Source: Palsa-504 sp963744575 (lineage in GTDB: Bacteria > Actinomycetota > Actinomycetes > Streptosporangiales > Streptosporangiaceae). Taken from it: a stretch of DNA of 64,000 nucleotides. The stretch spans positions 62,001-126,000 of the forward strand of contig CAVUUF010000009.1 in the NCBI GenBank assembly GCA_963744575.1. The letters are read 5' to 3'. Numbering within the stretch: the first letter of the stretch is position 1; every line of letters begins with the position of its first letter. Below the pieces are notes generated by a model. The model had not been told where the DNA came from and searched no databases. It saw only the letters and a list, made by a program, of their open reading frames with translations. Shown one piece after another: positions 47,099 to 57,652 of the stretch. The position numbers were made by a program, and so were the translations under genes.

Positions 47099-49684
47099 TT
47101 ACTCTTCGCCCTGCGTCTCGTCCTCCGGACCCGGCGCGTCCACCTCGTCGGGCAGGCCGCCAAGATCCTCGGAAATACCCTGGTCAGACGCTTCTTCCTC
47201 GGCTGATTCCGGGTCGGCTTCGGCCAGCGATTCGGCGTTGCGGGCCAGGCCCACCACGCTGTCCCCAGCGGCCAGGTTCATCAGCCGGACCCCCATGGTC
47301 TGCCGGCCCGACTGCTTGACCTCACCCGCGCTGGTCCTGATCACCCCGCCCGCGGAGGTTATGGCGAAGATCTCATCGGTCGGGTGCACCATCAGCGCGC
47401 CGACCAGTTCGCCGCGGGCCTCGACGATCTTCGCCGTGACCACGCCGCGGCCGCCGCGGCCCTGCACCGGGTAGGCGTCGATAGGGGTGCGCTTGGCGTA
47501 CCCGCCGCCGGTTGCTACCAGCACGTCACCGCCGTCCCTGATCACGTACATGCCGAGCAGTTCGTCGCCGTCGTTGAAGCGCATCCCGATGACGCCCGAG
47601 GTGGCCCGGCCCATCGGGCGCAGCGAGTCGTCATCAGCATCGAACCTGATGGCCTGCGCACCCTTGCTGACCAGCAGCAGGTCTTCCTCGGGCGAGACCA
47701 GCCGGGCCCCGATGACCTCGTCGTCCTCGCGCAGGTTGATCGCGATGATGCCGCCAGACCGCGGCGAGTCGAAATCGGTCAGCCTGGACTTCTTCACCAG
47801 CCCGGACTTGGTGGCGAGCACCAGGTAGGGCGCCACCCGGTAGTCGCGCAGCGCGAGCACCTCGGCGATCCGCTCGTCTGGCTGGAAGGCGAGCAGGTTG
47901 GCCACGTGCTGGCCGCGGGCGTCCCGGCCGGCGTCCGGCAGCTCGTAGGCCTTCGCCCGGTAGACCCGGCCCTTGTTGGTGAAGAACAGGATCCAGTGGT
48001 GGGTCGTGGTGATGAAGAAGTGGTCCACGATGTCGTCGGTGCGCAGCTGCGCGCCGCGGATCCCCTTGCCGCCGCGCCGCTGGGCCCGGTACAGGTCGGT
48101 CCTGGTGCGCTTGGCGTACCCGCCGTAGGTGATGGTGACCGCCACGTCCTCCTCGGCGATCAGGTCCTCGTCGGCCACCTCGCCGTCGTAGGCGATGATC
48201 TCGGTGCGCCGGTCGTCGCCGAACTTGGTCACGATCTCGGCCAGCTCGGAACCGACGATCTGCCGCTGCCGCTCCGGCGAGGCCAGGATGTCCTCGTAGT
48301 CGGCGATCTTGGCTTCCAGCTCGTCGCGCTCGTTGACGAGCTCCTGCCGCTCGAGGGCGGCCAGCTTGCGGAGCTGCATGTCCAGGATCGCGCGAGCCTG
48401 GATCTCGTCGATCTCAAGCAGCCGCATCAGGCCCTGCTGCGCCTCGGCCGCCGACGCGCTCGCCCGGATCAGCGCGATGACCTCGTCGATCCGGTCGATG
48501 GCCTTGAGCAGCGCGGCCACGATGTGCAGCCGCTCGGCGGCCTTGCGCAGCCGGAACCTGGTGCGCCGGACGATGACCTCGACCTGGTGCGTGACCCAGT
48601 ACCTGATCATCTGGTCCAGGCGCAGGGTGCGCGGCACCCCGTCGACCAGGGCCAGCATGTTGGCGCCGAACGTGTCCTGCAGCTGGGTGTGCTTGTACAG
48701 GTTGTTGAGGACGACCTTGGCAACGGCGTCCCGCTTGAGCACGATGACCAGCCGCTGGCCGGTGCGGCCGCTGCTCTCGTCGTGGATGTCGGAGATGCCG
48801 CTGATCTTGCCGTCCTTGACCAGCTCGGCGATCTTGGCGGCCAGGTTGTCCGGGTTGACCTGGAAGGGCAGTTCCCTGACCACCAGGCAGGTGCGGCCGC
48901 GGGCGTCCTCCTCGACCTCGACCACGGCGCGCACGGTGATCGAGCCGCGCCCGGTGCGGTAGGCGTCCCTGATGCCGCGGCGGCCCACGATCAGGCCCCG
49001 GGTGGGGAAGTCCGGGCCCGGGATCCGCTCGATCAGCGCGTCAAGGAGCTCCTCGTCGGTCGCGTCGAAATGCTCCAGGTACCAGTGCACGCCGGCCGCG
49101 ACCTCGCGCAGGTTGTGCGGCGGGATCTTGGTGGCCATGCCGACCGCGATGCCCTCGGACCCGTTGATGAGCAGGTTCGGGAACCGGCTGGGCAGCACCA
49201 CGGGCTCGGACGAGCGGCCGTCGTAGTTGTCCCGGAAGTTGACGGTGTCCTCGTGGATGTCCCGCAGCATCTCCATCGCCAGCGGGGCCAGGCGGCACTC
49301 GGTGTACCGCATGGCCGCGGGCGGGTCGTTGCCCGGCGAGCCGAAGTTGCCCTGGCTGTCGATCAGCGGCATCCGCATCGACCAGGGCTGGGCCATCCGC
49401 ACCAGCGCGTCGTAGATCGCGCTGTCGCCGTGCGGATGGTAGTTGCCCATGACGTCGCCGACGACCCGCGAGCACTTGAAGAAGCCCCGGTCCGGGCGGA
49501 ACCCGCCGTCGTACATGGCGTACAGGATGCGGGTATGCACCGGCTTGAGCCCGTCCCGCACGTCCGGCAGGGCCCGGCCGATGATGACCGACATCGCGTA
49601 GTCGATGTAGCTGCGCTGCATCTCGTACTGGATGTCGACCGGCTCGGTACGGTCGTGCTCGGGCCCCTCGATAATTTCAGTCAC
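47099..49684 (-). CDS. gyrA: DNA gyrase subunit A
   Basis: 861 residues. Breaks and rejoins DNA in the GyrA2GyrB2 complex to add negative supercoils. Catalytic Tyr Y127 in AMRYTECRL; quinolone region HPHGDSAIYD keeps Ser and Asp, so no target resistance is expected. C-terminal pinwheel blades with GyrA-box QRRGGKG. The acidic C-terminal tail is common in actinobacteria. ATG lies 13 bases after the gyrB stop: one operon. Confidence 0.98.
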   Translation of the reverse strand: MTEIIEGPEHDRTEPVDIQYEMQRSYIDYAMSVIIGRALPDVRDGLKPVHTRILYAMYDGGFRPDRGFFKCSRVVGDVMGNYHPHGDSAIYDALVRMAQPWSMRMPLIDSQGNFGSPGNDPPAAMRYTECRLAPLAMEMLRDIHEDTVNFRDNYDGRSSEPVVLPSRFPNLLINGSEGIAVGMATKIPPHNLREVAAGVHWYLEHFDATDEELLDALIERIPGPDFPTRGLIVGRRGIRDAYRTGRGSITVRAVVEVEEDARGRTCLVVRELPFQVNPDNLAAKIAELVKDGKISGISDIHDESSGRTGQRLVIVLKRDAVAKVVLNNLYKHTQLQDTFGANMLALVDGVPRTLRLDQMIRYWVTHQVEVIVRRTRFRLRKAAERLHIVAALLKAIDRIDEVIALIRASASAAEAQQGLMRLLEIDEIQARAILDMQLRKLAALERQELVNERDELEAKIADYEDILASPERQRQIVGSELAEIVTKFGDDRRTEIIAYDGEVADEDLIAEEDVAVTITYGGYAKRTRTDLYRAQRRGGKGIRGAQLRTDDIVDHFFITTTHHWILFFTNKGRVYRAKAYELPDAGRDARGQHVANLLAFQPDERIAEVLALRDYRVAPYLVLATKSGLVKKSRLTDFDSPRSGGIIAINLREDDEVIGARLVSPEEDLLLVSKGAQAIRFDADDDSLRPMGRATSGVIGMRFNDGDELLGMYVIRDGGDVLVATGGGYAKRTPIDAYPVQGRGGRGVVTAKIVEARGELVGALMVHPTDEIFAITSAGGVIRTSAGEVKQSGRQTMGVRLMNLAAGDSVVGLARNAESLAEADPESAEEEASDQGISEDLGGLPDEVDAPGPEDETQGEE

Positions 49685-49697
49685 TGGCGGAAATCCC

Positions 49698-51695
<1,998 letters not shown>

Positions 51696-51759
51696 TTTAC
51701 CTTCAGGTACTGACAGCCAGGGTCGTCTTACCTATGTGTCGCGCCTGGCGCTGCCAGCA

Positions 51760-52341
51760 CTAGCCGTAGGTGTCGCGGGGGCCTTTGCTGCCGGGGACGC
51801 GCCAGGCCCCGCGCTGGCGCGGCGGTGCCGGGCCGCGGACCTTGACCCGGCGGACCGTACCGTCGCCGAGTTCGGCGTTGAGCCGCTTGACCAGGACCGG
51901 GGCGAGCAGCCGGACCTGGGTCGCCCAGGCGGTCGAGTCCGCGGTCACCGCGAGCTCGCCGTCGGCGAAGCTGTCCGGCCTGGTATGCGCGGCCAAGTCA
52001 GGACCGACGATCTCGGCCCAGCGTCCGAACACCGAGCCCATCGCCGCCCGCTGCTGCCAGCCCTGCGTGTCCAGCAGGCCGCCGATCGCGCGGGCCAGCG
52101 GCTGCGGGTCCTCCCGGCGGGGCCGTCCGCGGGCGGCCCCCGCCGGGCCGGGCGAGCCGGCCTGGGGAGCCGCGGATACCCGGGCCCGTTCGGCATCATC
52201 GCCCTTACCCGGGCCCGGCTGGCGCTGGAAGCCGGCCGGCAGCTCGCCCCTGGCCCGCGCGTCCGCCTTGGCCGCGGCGAGCGCCTCGACCGCCAGCCGC
52301 ACCCGGTCCGGGTCCGCCGTTCCCCGCGACCTAGCCGGCAC
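51760..52341 (-). CDS. DciA-like (DUF721) helicase-loader family protein
   Basis: 193 residues. Charged disordered N-terminal half, then DUF721 core RWAEIVGPDLAAHTRPDSF, GELAVTADSTAWATQVRLL and RRVKVRGPAPP. DciA proteins help DnaB act at the origin in bacteria that lack DnaC/DnaI; actinobacteria fit. Starts 11 bases inside the recF 3' end, as in many actinobacterial dnaA-recF-DUF721-gyrB clusters. Confidence 0.9.
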   Translation of the reverse strand: MPARSRGTADPDRVRLAVEALAAAKADARARGELPAGFQRQPGPGKGDDAERARVSAAPQAGSPGPAGAARGRPRREDPQPLARAIGGLLDTQGWQQRAAMGSVFGRWAEIVGPDLAAHTRPDSFADGELAVTADSTAWATQVRLLAPVLVKRLNAELGDGTVRRVKVRGPAPPRQRGAWRVPGSKGPRDTYG

Positions 52342-53479
52342 GGGCCACCACCCCGCCGCCGTGGACGGTGAACCGCGCGCCCGCGAGCACGCCGGGGATG
52401 TCGGCGGGCACCGCGGCGGTGATCAGGACCTGCTCGGCGCCGGTCATCAGGGCGGCCAGCCGGTCCCGGCGGCCCGAGTCGAGCTCGGCGAACACGTCGT
52501 CGAGGATCAGCACCGGATCCTCCCGGCCCTCCCGGAGCAGCGCGAAGCCGGCCAGGCGCAACGCGAGAGCCAGCGACCAGGATTCGCCGTGGCTGGCGTA
52601 ACCGCGGGCAGGCAGGCCGCCGATGGACAGCTCGAGCTCGTCACGGTGCGGGCCGACCAGGCAGACCCCGCGGTCGAATTCGCTCGCCCGGACCGCGGCC
52701 AGCGCCTTGAGCAGCGTGGTCTCAATCCCGGGCACATCATCGAACTCATCACTATTATTCAACGCTGAACTGCGGTAATACATTCCGGGCGCATCGCCGG
52801 AACGGCCTCCGGAGACCGCCTCGTAGGCAGCGGTCAGGTGCGGTCGCAGCGCGGCCGCCAGGCGCATCCGGCCGGCCAGCAGCGGCGCGGCGGCCCGGGC
52901 CAGCTGCGCGTCCCAGGCGTCCAGCGTCGCGGTCATCGACTCACGGGCCGCGCCGCGCAGGTGCCCTTTGGAGCCTGCGGACTTGAGCAGCGCGGTGCGC
53001 TGCTTCAGCACCCGCTCGTAGTCGGCGCGGACGGCGGCGTAGCGCGGCGCGGTGGCGGTCAGCAGCTCGTCGAGGAACCGGCGCCGCTCGCCGGGATCGC
53101 CCTTGACCAGGGCCAGGTCCTCGGGCCCGAACAGCACCGTGCGCAACGCGCCGAGGATGTCACGCGGCCGCGGCATCGGCGCCCGGTTCAGCCTGACCCG
53201 GTTGGCCCGGCCGGGGTTGAGCTCGATCTCGACCAGCATGCCGCCCTGGGCCCCGGTCACCGCGGCCCGCAGCACGGCCCGGTCGGCACCGCGCCGGACC
53301 AGCGGCGTGTCGGTGGCGACCCGGTGGCTGCCCAGCGTGGACAGGTAGCCGATCGCCTCGACCAGGTTGGTCTTGCCCTCCCCGTTCGGGCCGCTGAACG
53401 TGGTCACGCCCGGGCCGAGCTCCAGGCTGAGCTCGGCGTAGGACCTGAAGTCGGTCAGCGCCAGCCGGGTGAGGTGCAC
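52331..53479 (-). CDS. recF: DNA replication and repair protein RecF
   Basis: 382 residues from the GTG at 53479 (MHLTRLALTDFRSY). SMC-like ATPase that loads RecA at gaps. Walker A FSGPNGEGKTN, RecF blocks VLFGPEDLALVKGDPGERRRF, and C-terminal Walker B/D-loop ILDDVFAELD. Overlaps the DUF721 gene by 11 bases. The open frame extends far upstream over dnaN, but without family sequence. Confidence 0.96.
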   Translation of the reverse strand: MHLTRLALTDFRSYAELSLELGPGVTTFSGPNGEGKTNLVEAIGYLSTLGSHRVATDTPLVRRGADRAVLRAAVTGAQGGMLVEIELNPGRANRVRLNRAPMPRPRDILGALRTVLFGPEDLALVKGDPGERRRFLDELLTATAPRYAAVRADYERVLKQRTALLKSAGSKGHLRGAARESMTATLDAWDAQLARAAAPLLAGRMRLAAALRPHLTAAYEAVSGGRSGDAPGMYYRSSALNNSDEFDDVPGIETTLLKALAAVRASEFDRGVCLVGPHRDELELSIGGLPARGYASHGESWSLALALRLAGFALLREGREDPVLILDDVFAELDSGRRDRLAALMTGAEQVLITAAVPADIPGVLAGARFTVHGGGVVARAG

Positions 53480-53621
53480 AGACTGAGCGTACGGTCTCGG
53501 CGCGGCGAATGCCGCGATCGCGCGTTCCGCGGGGGCCGTCGGGCCCCCCGGACGTGCGATACTACGGCGGGCAGCGCAGCCGGAATCGGGGGGTTCCGGG
53601 GGGCGTCCCCCCGGACCAGCA

Positions 53622-54725
53622 CTAGCCGGCCGAGCGGATCGGCATAAGCACGTACCGGTAGTCCGGCTCGCCCTCGCTCTTGCCGGTGACGACCGCGGGC
53701 TTGGTGGGCGAGGTGAACGAGATCCGGGCCGTGTCGGAGTCCAGTGCGCCGATGCCATCGAGCAGGTACTGCGGGTTGAAGGCGATCTGCAGGTCCTCAC
53801 CGTCGAACGCCGCCTCGAGGACCTCGACCGCCTGCGCCTCCTCGGACGCGCCGGCCTCGAGCACCAGCTGCCCGGCGCTGAAGGCCAGCCGCACCGGGGT
53901 GTTGCGCTCGGCCACCAGGGCCACCCGCTTGACCGCCTCGGCGAACGGGCCGGCCGACAGTTCGGCCACGGCGCTGAACTCGCTGGGCAGCAGCGACTGA
54001 TACTTGGGGTACTCGCCGGACAGCAGCCGCGTGGTGGTCTGCCGCCCGGCGCCGGCAAAGCCGATCAGGCTGTCACCGCCGAGCGATATCGACACCTCGG
54101 CCCCCGCGGTCAGGGCGCGCGCCGTGTCGCCGAGCACCCGGGCCGGGACCAGCACGGCCGTGCTGAGGCCGGGCTGGTCCGGGTTCCAGCGCAGCTCGCG
54201 GACCGCCAGCCGGTACCGGTCGGTGGCGACCAGGGTGAGCGTGTCGTCCGCGATCTCGATCCTGATGCCGGTCAGCGCGGGCAGCGTGTCGTCGCGCCCG
54301 GCCGCGATCGCCACCTGGCCGATAGCCGAGGCCAGCGCGTCGCTGCCCACGGACCCGGTGAGCGGCGGCATCTCCGGCAGCGTCGGGTATTCCTCTTCCG
54401 GCAGCAGGATCAGGGTGAAGGTGGCGCTGCCGCACTTGAGCGTGGCCCGGGTCCCGTCGGTAATCAGGTCGACCGGCTTGGCGGGCAGCGACCGCACGAT
54501 CTCGGCCAGCAGACGGCCCGAGACGAGCGCCGTGCCCTCTTCGTCGGTGACCACCGGCACGGTGGCCTGCGCGGACACCTCGTAGTCGAACGTCGAGAGG
54601 GTGAGATCCGCTCCCGCGTGCAGGCGCATTCCGGCCAGGACGGGGGCGGTCGGGCGGGCCGGCAGGGCGCGCGCGGTCCAGGCCACGGCGTCGGCCAGAT
54701 GATCACGCTCAACCTGGAGCTTCAC
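53622..54725 (-). CDS. dnaN: DNA polymerase III beta sliding clamp
   Basis: 367 residues from the GTG at 54725 (MKLQVERDHLADAVAWTARAL), with GGAGG eight bases upstream. Three clamp domains; typical blocks RPTAPVLAGMRL, LPEEEYPTLPEMP, TRLLSGEYPKYQSLLP and a VLMPIRSAG end. A 142-base gap to recF lacks the gnd gene often seen there in Streptomyces. Confidence 0.97.
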   Translation of the reverse strand: MKLQVERDHLADAVAWTARALPARPTAPVLAGMRLHAGADLTLSTFDYEVSAQATVPVVTDEEGTALVSGRLLAEIVRSLPAKPVDLITDGTRATLKCGSATFTLILLPEEEYPTLPEMPPLTGSVGSDALASAIGQVAIAAGRDDTLPALTGIRIEIADDTLTLVATDRYRLAVRELRWNPDQPGLSTAVLVPARVLGDTARALTAGAEVSISLGGDSLIGFAGAGRQTTTRLLSGEYPKYQSLLPSEFSAVAELSAGPFAEAVKRVALVAERNTPVRLAFSAGQLVLEAGASEEAQAVEVLEAAFDGEDLQIAFNPQYLLDGIGALDSDTARISFTSPTKPAVVTGKSEGEPDYRYVLMPIRSAG

Positions 54726-55064
54726 GGGAACTGCCTCCAAAACTTCAGTGTCAGTGTGCGTGTCACCGGGTATAGCTGCGGTGCCCGCTGGTTCTCGCAC
54801 AGGGCCTACTTGGTGTTTGTTCTTTTCTTATTGAAAGAACCGTCATAGTCATAGCTGCGGTGGATTCTGGGGAGAACCCCTGTCATCCCAGGCCAGCGGC
54901 CATTTTCCCGCTCACAGGGGATGTGCTTGAGCCGGGGAATGCGAGGCCGCCCTGTGGTCGGCGGGCGGCCCGGCCCGCGCTTGCCACCAGTTGTCCCCCG
55001 GTTATCCGAATGTCATCCACAATGTTGTCCACAAACTGTGCGCTTTAACCGTGAGCCCGCTGGT
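54726..55064. other. Replication origin oriC (dnaN-dnaA spacer)
   Basis: 339 bases between dnaN and dnaA, the usual actinobacterial origin site. Left: AT-rich tract 54811-54856 with a 7-base stem GTTCTTT/AAAGAAC (54819-54840), a likely unwinding element, flanked by direct repeats ATAGCTGCGGTG at 54772-54783 and 54851-54862. Right: DnaA boxes 54991-55033. A GC hairpin GCGGGC/GCCCGC lies at 54961-54978. Short compared with the Streptomyces origin. Confidence 0.88.
54991..55033 (+). promoter_or_regulatory. Four phased DnaA boxes in oriC
   Basis: TTGTCCCCC (54991-54999), TTATCCGAA (55002-55010), TCATCCACA (55013-55021), TTGTCCACA (55025-55033): 7/9, 7/9, 8/9 and 9/9 to the TT(A/G)TCCACA consensus, all in one direction, starting 11, 11 and 12 bases apart. 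A weaker TTGCCACCA at 54981 may be a fifth. Confidence 0.75.
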
Positions 55065-56591
55065 TCAGCCGGTCCGGGCCTGCTGCTTGATGCGGTTGGT
55101 CAGCTCGGTGACCTGCGTGTAGATCGACCGGCGTTCGGCCATCAGGGAGCGGATCTTCCTGTCGGCGTTGATGACGGTGGTGTGGTCGCGGCCGCCGAAC
55201 TGCTGGCCGATCTTGGGCAGCGACAGGTCGGTGAGCTCGCGGCACAGGTACATCGCGATGTGCCGGGCGGTGACGAGCACCCGGGAGCGGGAGGTCCCGC
55301 ACAGGTCCTCGATGGACAGGCCGAAATAGGAGGCCGTCTGGCCCATGATCGTCGCGGTGGTGATCTGCGGGCCCTGGGCCTCGGGGATGAGGTCCTTGAG
55401 CACGATCTCGGCCAGCTGGAGGTCGACCGACTGGCGGTTCAGGCTGGCGAACGCGGTCACCCGGATCAGCGCGCCTTCGAGTTCCCTGATGTTGGTGGAG
55501 ATCCGGCTGGCGATGTACTCGAGCACCTCGGGCGGCGCGTTCAGGCCCTCCTGGATGGCCTTGCGGCGCAGGATGGCGATGCGGGTCTCGAGCTCAGGCG
55601 GCTGGACGTCGGTGAGCAGGCCCCACTCGAACCGGCTGCGGAGCCGGTCCTCCAGGGTGACCAGCCGCTTGGGGGCGCGGTCGCTGGAGATGACGATCTG
55701 CTTGCTGGCGTTGTGCAGGGTGTTGAAGGTGTGGAAGAACTCCTCCTGCGTGCCTTCCTTGTTCTCCAGGAACTGGATGTCGTCCACGAGCAGCACGTCG
55801 ACGTCGCGGTACCGGCGGCGGAAGCCGTCCTGCTTGCCGTCCCTGATCATGTTGATGAAATCGTTGGTGAACTCTTCCGAGCTGACGTACCTGACCTTCA
55901 GGCCGGTGTAGAGCGTCTGGGCGTAATGCCCGATTGCGTGCAGCAAGTGGGTCTTGCCCAGCCCTGAGTCGCCGTAGACGAACAGGGGGTTGTACGCCTT
56001 GGCCGGCGCCTCGGCGACGGCCACGGCGGCGGCGTGCGCGAACCGGTTGCTCGACCCGATGACGAACGTCTCGAAGGTGTACTTGGAGTTCAGCCGGGTG
56101 CCGCCGAGCCGCGGCGAGGGAATCGCGCCGTGCGCCCCCAGGCCGGGGTCGTGGCCGGGCTCGCCGGCCGGTCCCTCGTGTGACGGGTGGACGTGCGGGG
56201 GGGCCACCGGAGGGCCGAGCCGCGAGCCATGGTCGGCCTCGGGGACCTGCGGGCCGGCCAGCCCGGCCAGCCGCGGTGCCGGGGGCTCCGGCGGGAGGTC
56301 GGCGGCCTGCCCGGAGGCAGGCGTCGCGGCCGGCGGCGACGGGTCCACGGTGACAGCCAGCTGGATGTCGCGGCCGAGCTGTTGCGACAGGGCCTGGGTG
56401 ACCAGCGCGCGCAGCCTGGTCTCCAGCTGTTCCTTGACGAACTCGTTCGGCGTGGCGATCAGGGCGGTGTTCTCCACCAGCCCGAGCGGCCGGGTAAGTT
56501 TCAGCCAGGCCCGTTGATGTGGCTGGATCTGCAAGTCAGCCAGTCCCTCGAGGGACCGGGCCCAGACTTCTGCCAGGTCTGAATTTGCCAC
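55065..56591 (-). CDS. dnaA: Chromosomal replication initiator DnaA
   Basis: 508 residues from the GTG at 56591 (MANSDLAEVWARSLEG), GGGGAG upstream. Domain I (1-90), a Pro/Gly-rich domain II linker (about 95-165), AAA+ domain with GDSGLGKTHLLHA and LLVDDIQFL, and domain IV with the DnaA signature SLPKIGQQFGGRDHTT. It binds the boxes on both sides of its gene. Upstream DNA boxes suggest autoregulation. Confidence 0.98.
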   Translation of the reverse strand: MANSDLAEVWARSLEGLADLQIQPHQRAWLKLTRPLGLVENTALIATPNEFVKEQLETRLRALVTQALSQQLGRDIQLAVTVDPSPPAATPASGQAADLPPEPPAPRLAGLAGPQVPEADHGSRLGPPVAPPHVHPSHEGPAGEPGHDPGLGAHGAIPSPRLGGTRLNSKYTFETFVIGSSNRFAHAAAVAVAEAPAKAYNPLFVYGDSGLGKTHLLHAIGHYAQTLYTGLKVRYVSSEEFTNDFINMIRDGKQDGFRRRYRDVDVLLVDDIQFLENKEGTQEEFFHTFNTLHNASKQIVISSDRAPKRLVTLEDRLRSRFEWGLLTDVQPPELETRIAILRRKAIQEGLNAPPEVLEYIASRISTNIRELEGALIRVTAFASLNRQSVDLQLAEIVLKDLIPEAQGPQITTATIMGQTASYFGLSIEDLCGTSRSRVLVTARHIAMYLCRELTDLSLPKIGQQFGGRDHTTVINADRKIRSLMAERRSIYTQVTELTNRIKQQARTG

Positions 56592-56631
56592 CTGCGCGCT
56601 CCCCTCGCATCCCCGTCGCGAGCCGCGCTCA

Positions 56632-56720
56632 CGATCCACAGATCTATCCACATGTTGTGCACGTGGCTTCCCCGCTGCACGCCGTGACCGGGGCAGCCTT
56701 GGGGAGAGTAGCTTTCCACA
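56632..56720 (+). promoter_or_regulatory. DnaA-box-like elements upstream of dnaA
   Basis: CGATCCACA (56632-56640), CTATCCACA (56644-56652, 8/9) and CTTTCCACA (56712-56720), same direction; the first two are 12 bases apart. They lie in the dnaA-rpmH spacer where dnaA and rpmH promoters must be, so they fit dnaA autoregulation or a bipartite origin. Confidence 0.5.
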
Positions 56721-56854
56721 GCCTAAGTCGCACCGGCAACGCGCGCCCGGCAAACAGCGGTGTTCGGGGTGGTAGCCTGTGCTGAATCCGAGAACCGCAC
56801 GCCGTGCTCACGCGTGCCTTGAAATGACAGTCAAGATCCCTACCTGGAGCTCCA

Positions 56855-56992
56855 GTGAGTAAGCGCACGTTCCAGCCGAACAATCGGCGCCGCGCGAGGA
56901 CGCATGGTTTCCGGCTCCGCATGCGCACCCGGGCCGGGCGCGCCATCCTTGCCGCCCGCAGGCGTAAGGGCCGCGACCGGCTGAGTGCCTGA
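56855..56992 (+). CDS. rpmH: Ribosomal protein bL34
   Basis: 45 residues: MSKRTFQPNNRRRARTHG through RLRMRTRAGRAILAARR. Highly basic large-subunit protein, complete. GTG start with GGAG upstream. Divergent from dnaA, followed at once by rnpA as in nearly all bacteria. Confidence 0.98.
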   Translation: MSKRTFQPNNRRRARTHGFRLRMRTRAGRAILAARRRKGRDRLSA

Positions 56993-57012
56993 TCCTGCCG
57001 TCCCAGTCCCGG

Positions 57013-57372
57013 ATGCGCCGCAGCGCGGAGTTCACGCTGGCCGTGCGCACCGGGACCCGTGCGGGCAGGCCACGGGTGGTGGGTCATCTGCTGGTCCGGG
57101 AAGATGCCAGGCACCAGCAGGAACCAGCCCGGGTAGGCTTCGTCGTGAGCCGGGCGGTTGGCTCGGCGGTCACCAGGAACCGGGTCAGGCGGCGCCTGCG
57201 TGAGCTGACGCGCGGTTACCTTCAGTCCCTTCCTGGCGGTAGCCTTCTTGTGGTGCGCGCAAACGCCGCGGCCGCGCACGCAAGCCATCCGGATCTCGCC
57301 GCGGATCTGGATTCGGTGATCAGCAGGTTGCTGCGGCGGCAGGTTGGGGCGCGCGTCGGTAATGCCAGATAG
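57013..57372 (+). CDS. rnpA: Ribonuclease P protein component
   Basis: 119 residues from ATG 57013. Basic protein cofactor of RNase P: MRRSAEFTLAVRTGTRAG, RVGFVVSRAVGSAVTRNRV RNP-type motif, RRRLRELTR. The family N-terminus LPSQSR lies in frame just before this ATG, beginning with CTG at 56995, two bases after the rpmH stop; no ATG/GTG/TTG covers it, so a CTG start is possible. Confidence 0.95.
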   Translation: MRRSAEFTLAVRTGTRAGRPRVVGHLLVREDARHQQEPARVGFVVSRAVGSAVTRNRVRRRLRELTRGYLQSLPGGSLLVVRANAAAAHASHPDLAADLDSVISRLLRRQVGARVGNAR

Positions 57373-57649
57373 ACGTATTGCTAACGGTCCGGCCCGCACC
57401 GCAACGGTGCCGGCCCGGCTGCTGATGCTCCCCATCGCGGGTTACCGGCGGTTCATCAGCCCGCTGCTCGGGCCACGCTGCCGGTTCGCGCCCTCGTGCA
57501 GTGCTTACGCGCTGGACGCGCTGGCTGAGCACGGTGCCATCCGCGGGCTCTGGCTCGCGGTGGCGCGCATCGCCCGGTGCCATCCGTTTAATCCCGGCGG
57601 CTACGATCCGGTACCGGCCAGGGAACCCGCCAAGGTCGCGAGGAGCTAG
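57362..57649 (+). CDS. yidD: Membrane protein insertion efficiency factor YidD
   Basis: 95 residues from ATG 57362, overlapping the rnpA end by 11 bases; TTG 57344 is an alternative. Small membrane-associated protein with LLMLPIAGYRRFISPLLGPR, CRFAPSCSAYALDALAEHG and CHPFNPGGYDPVP, the three conserved Cys present. It supports YidC/Sec insertion. Next gene yidC starts 3 bases later. Confidence 0.96.
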   Translation: MPDRRIANGPARTATVPARLLMLPIAGYRRFISPLLGPRCRFAPSCSAYALDALAEHGAIRGLWLAVARIARCHPFNPGGYDPVPAREPAKVARS

Positions 57650-57652
57650 CAG

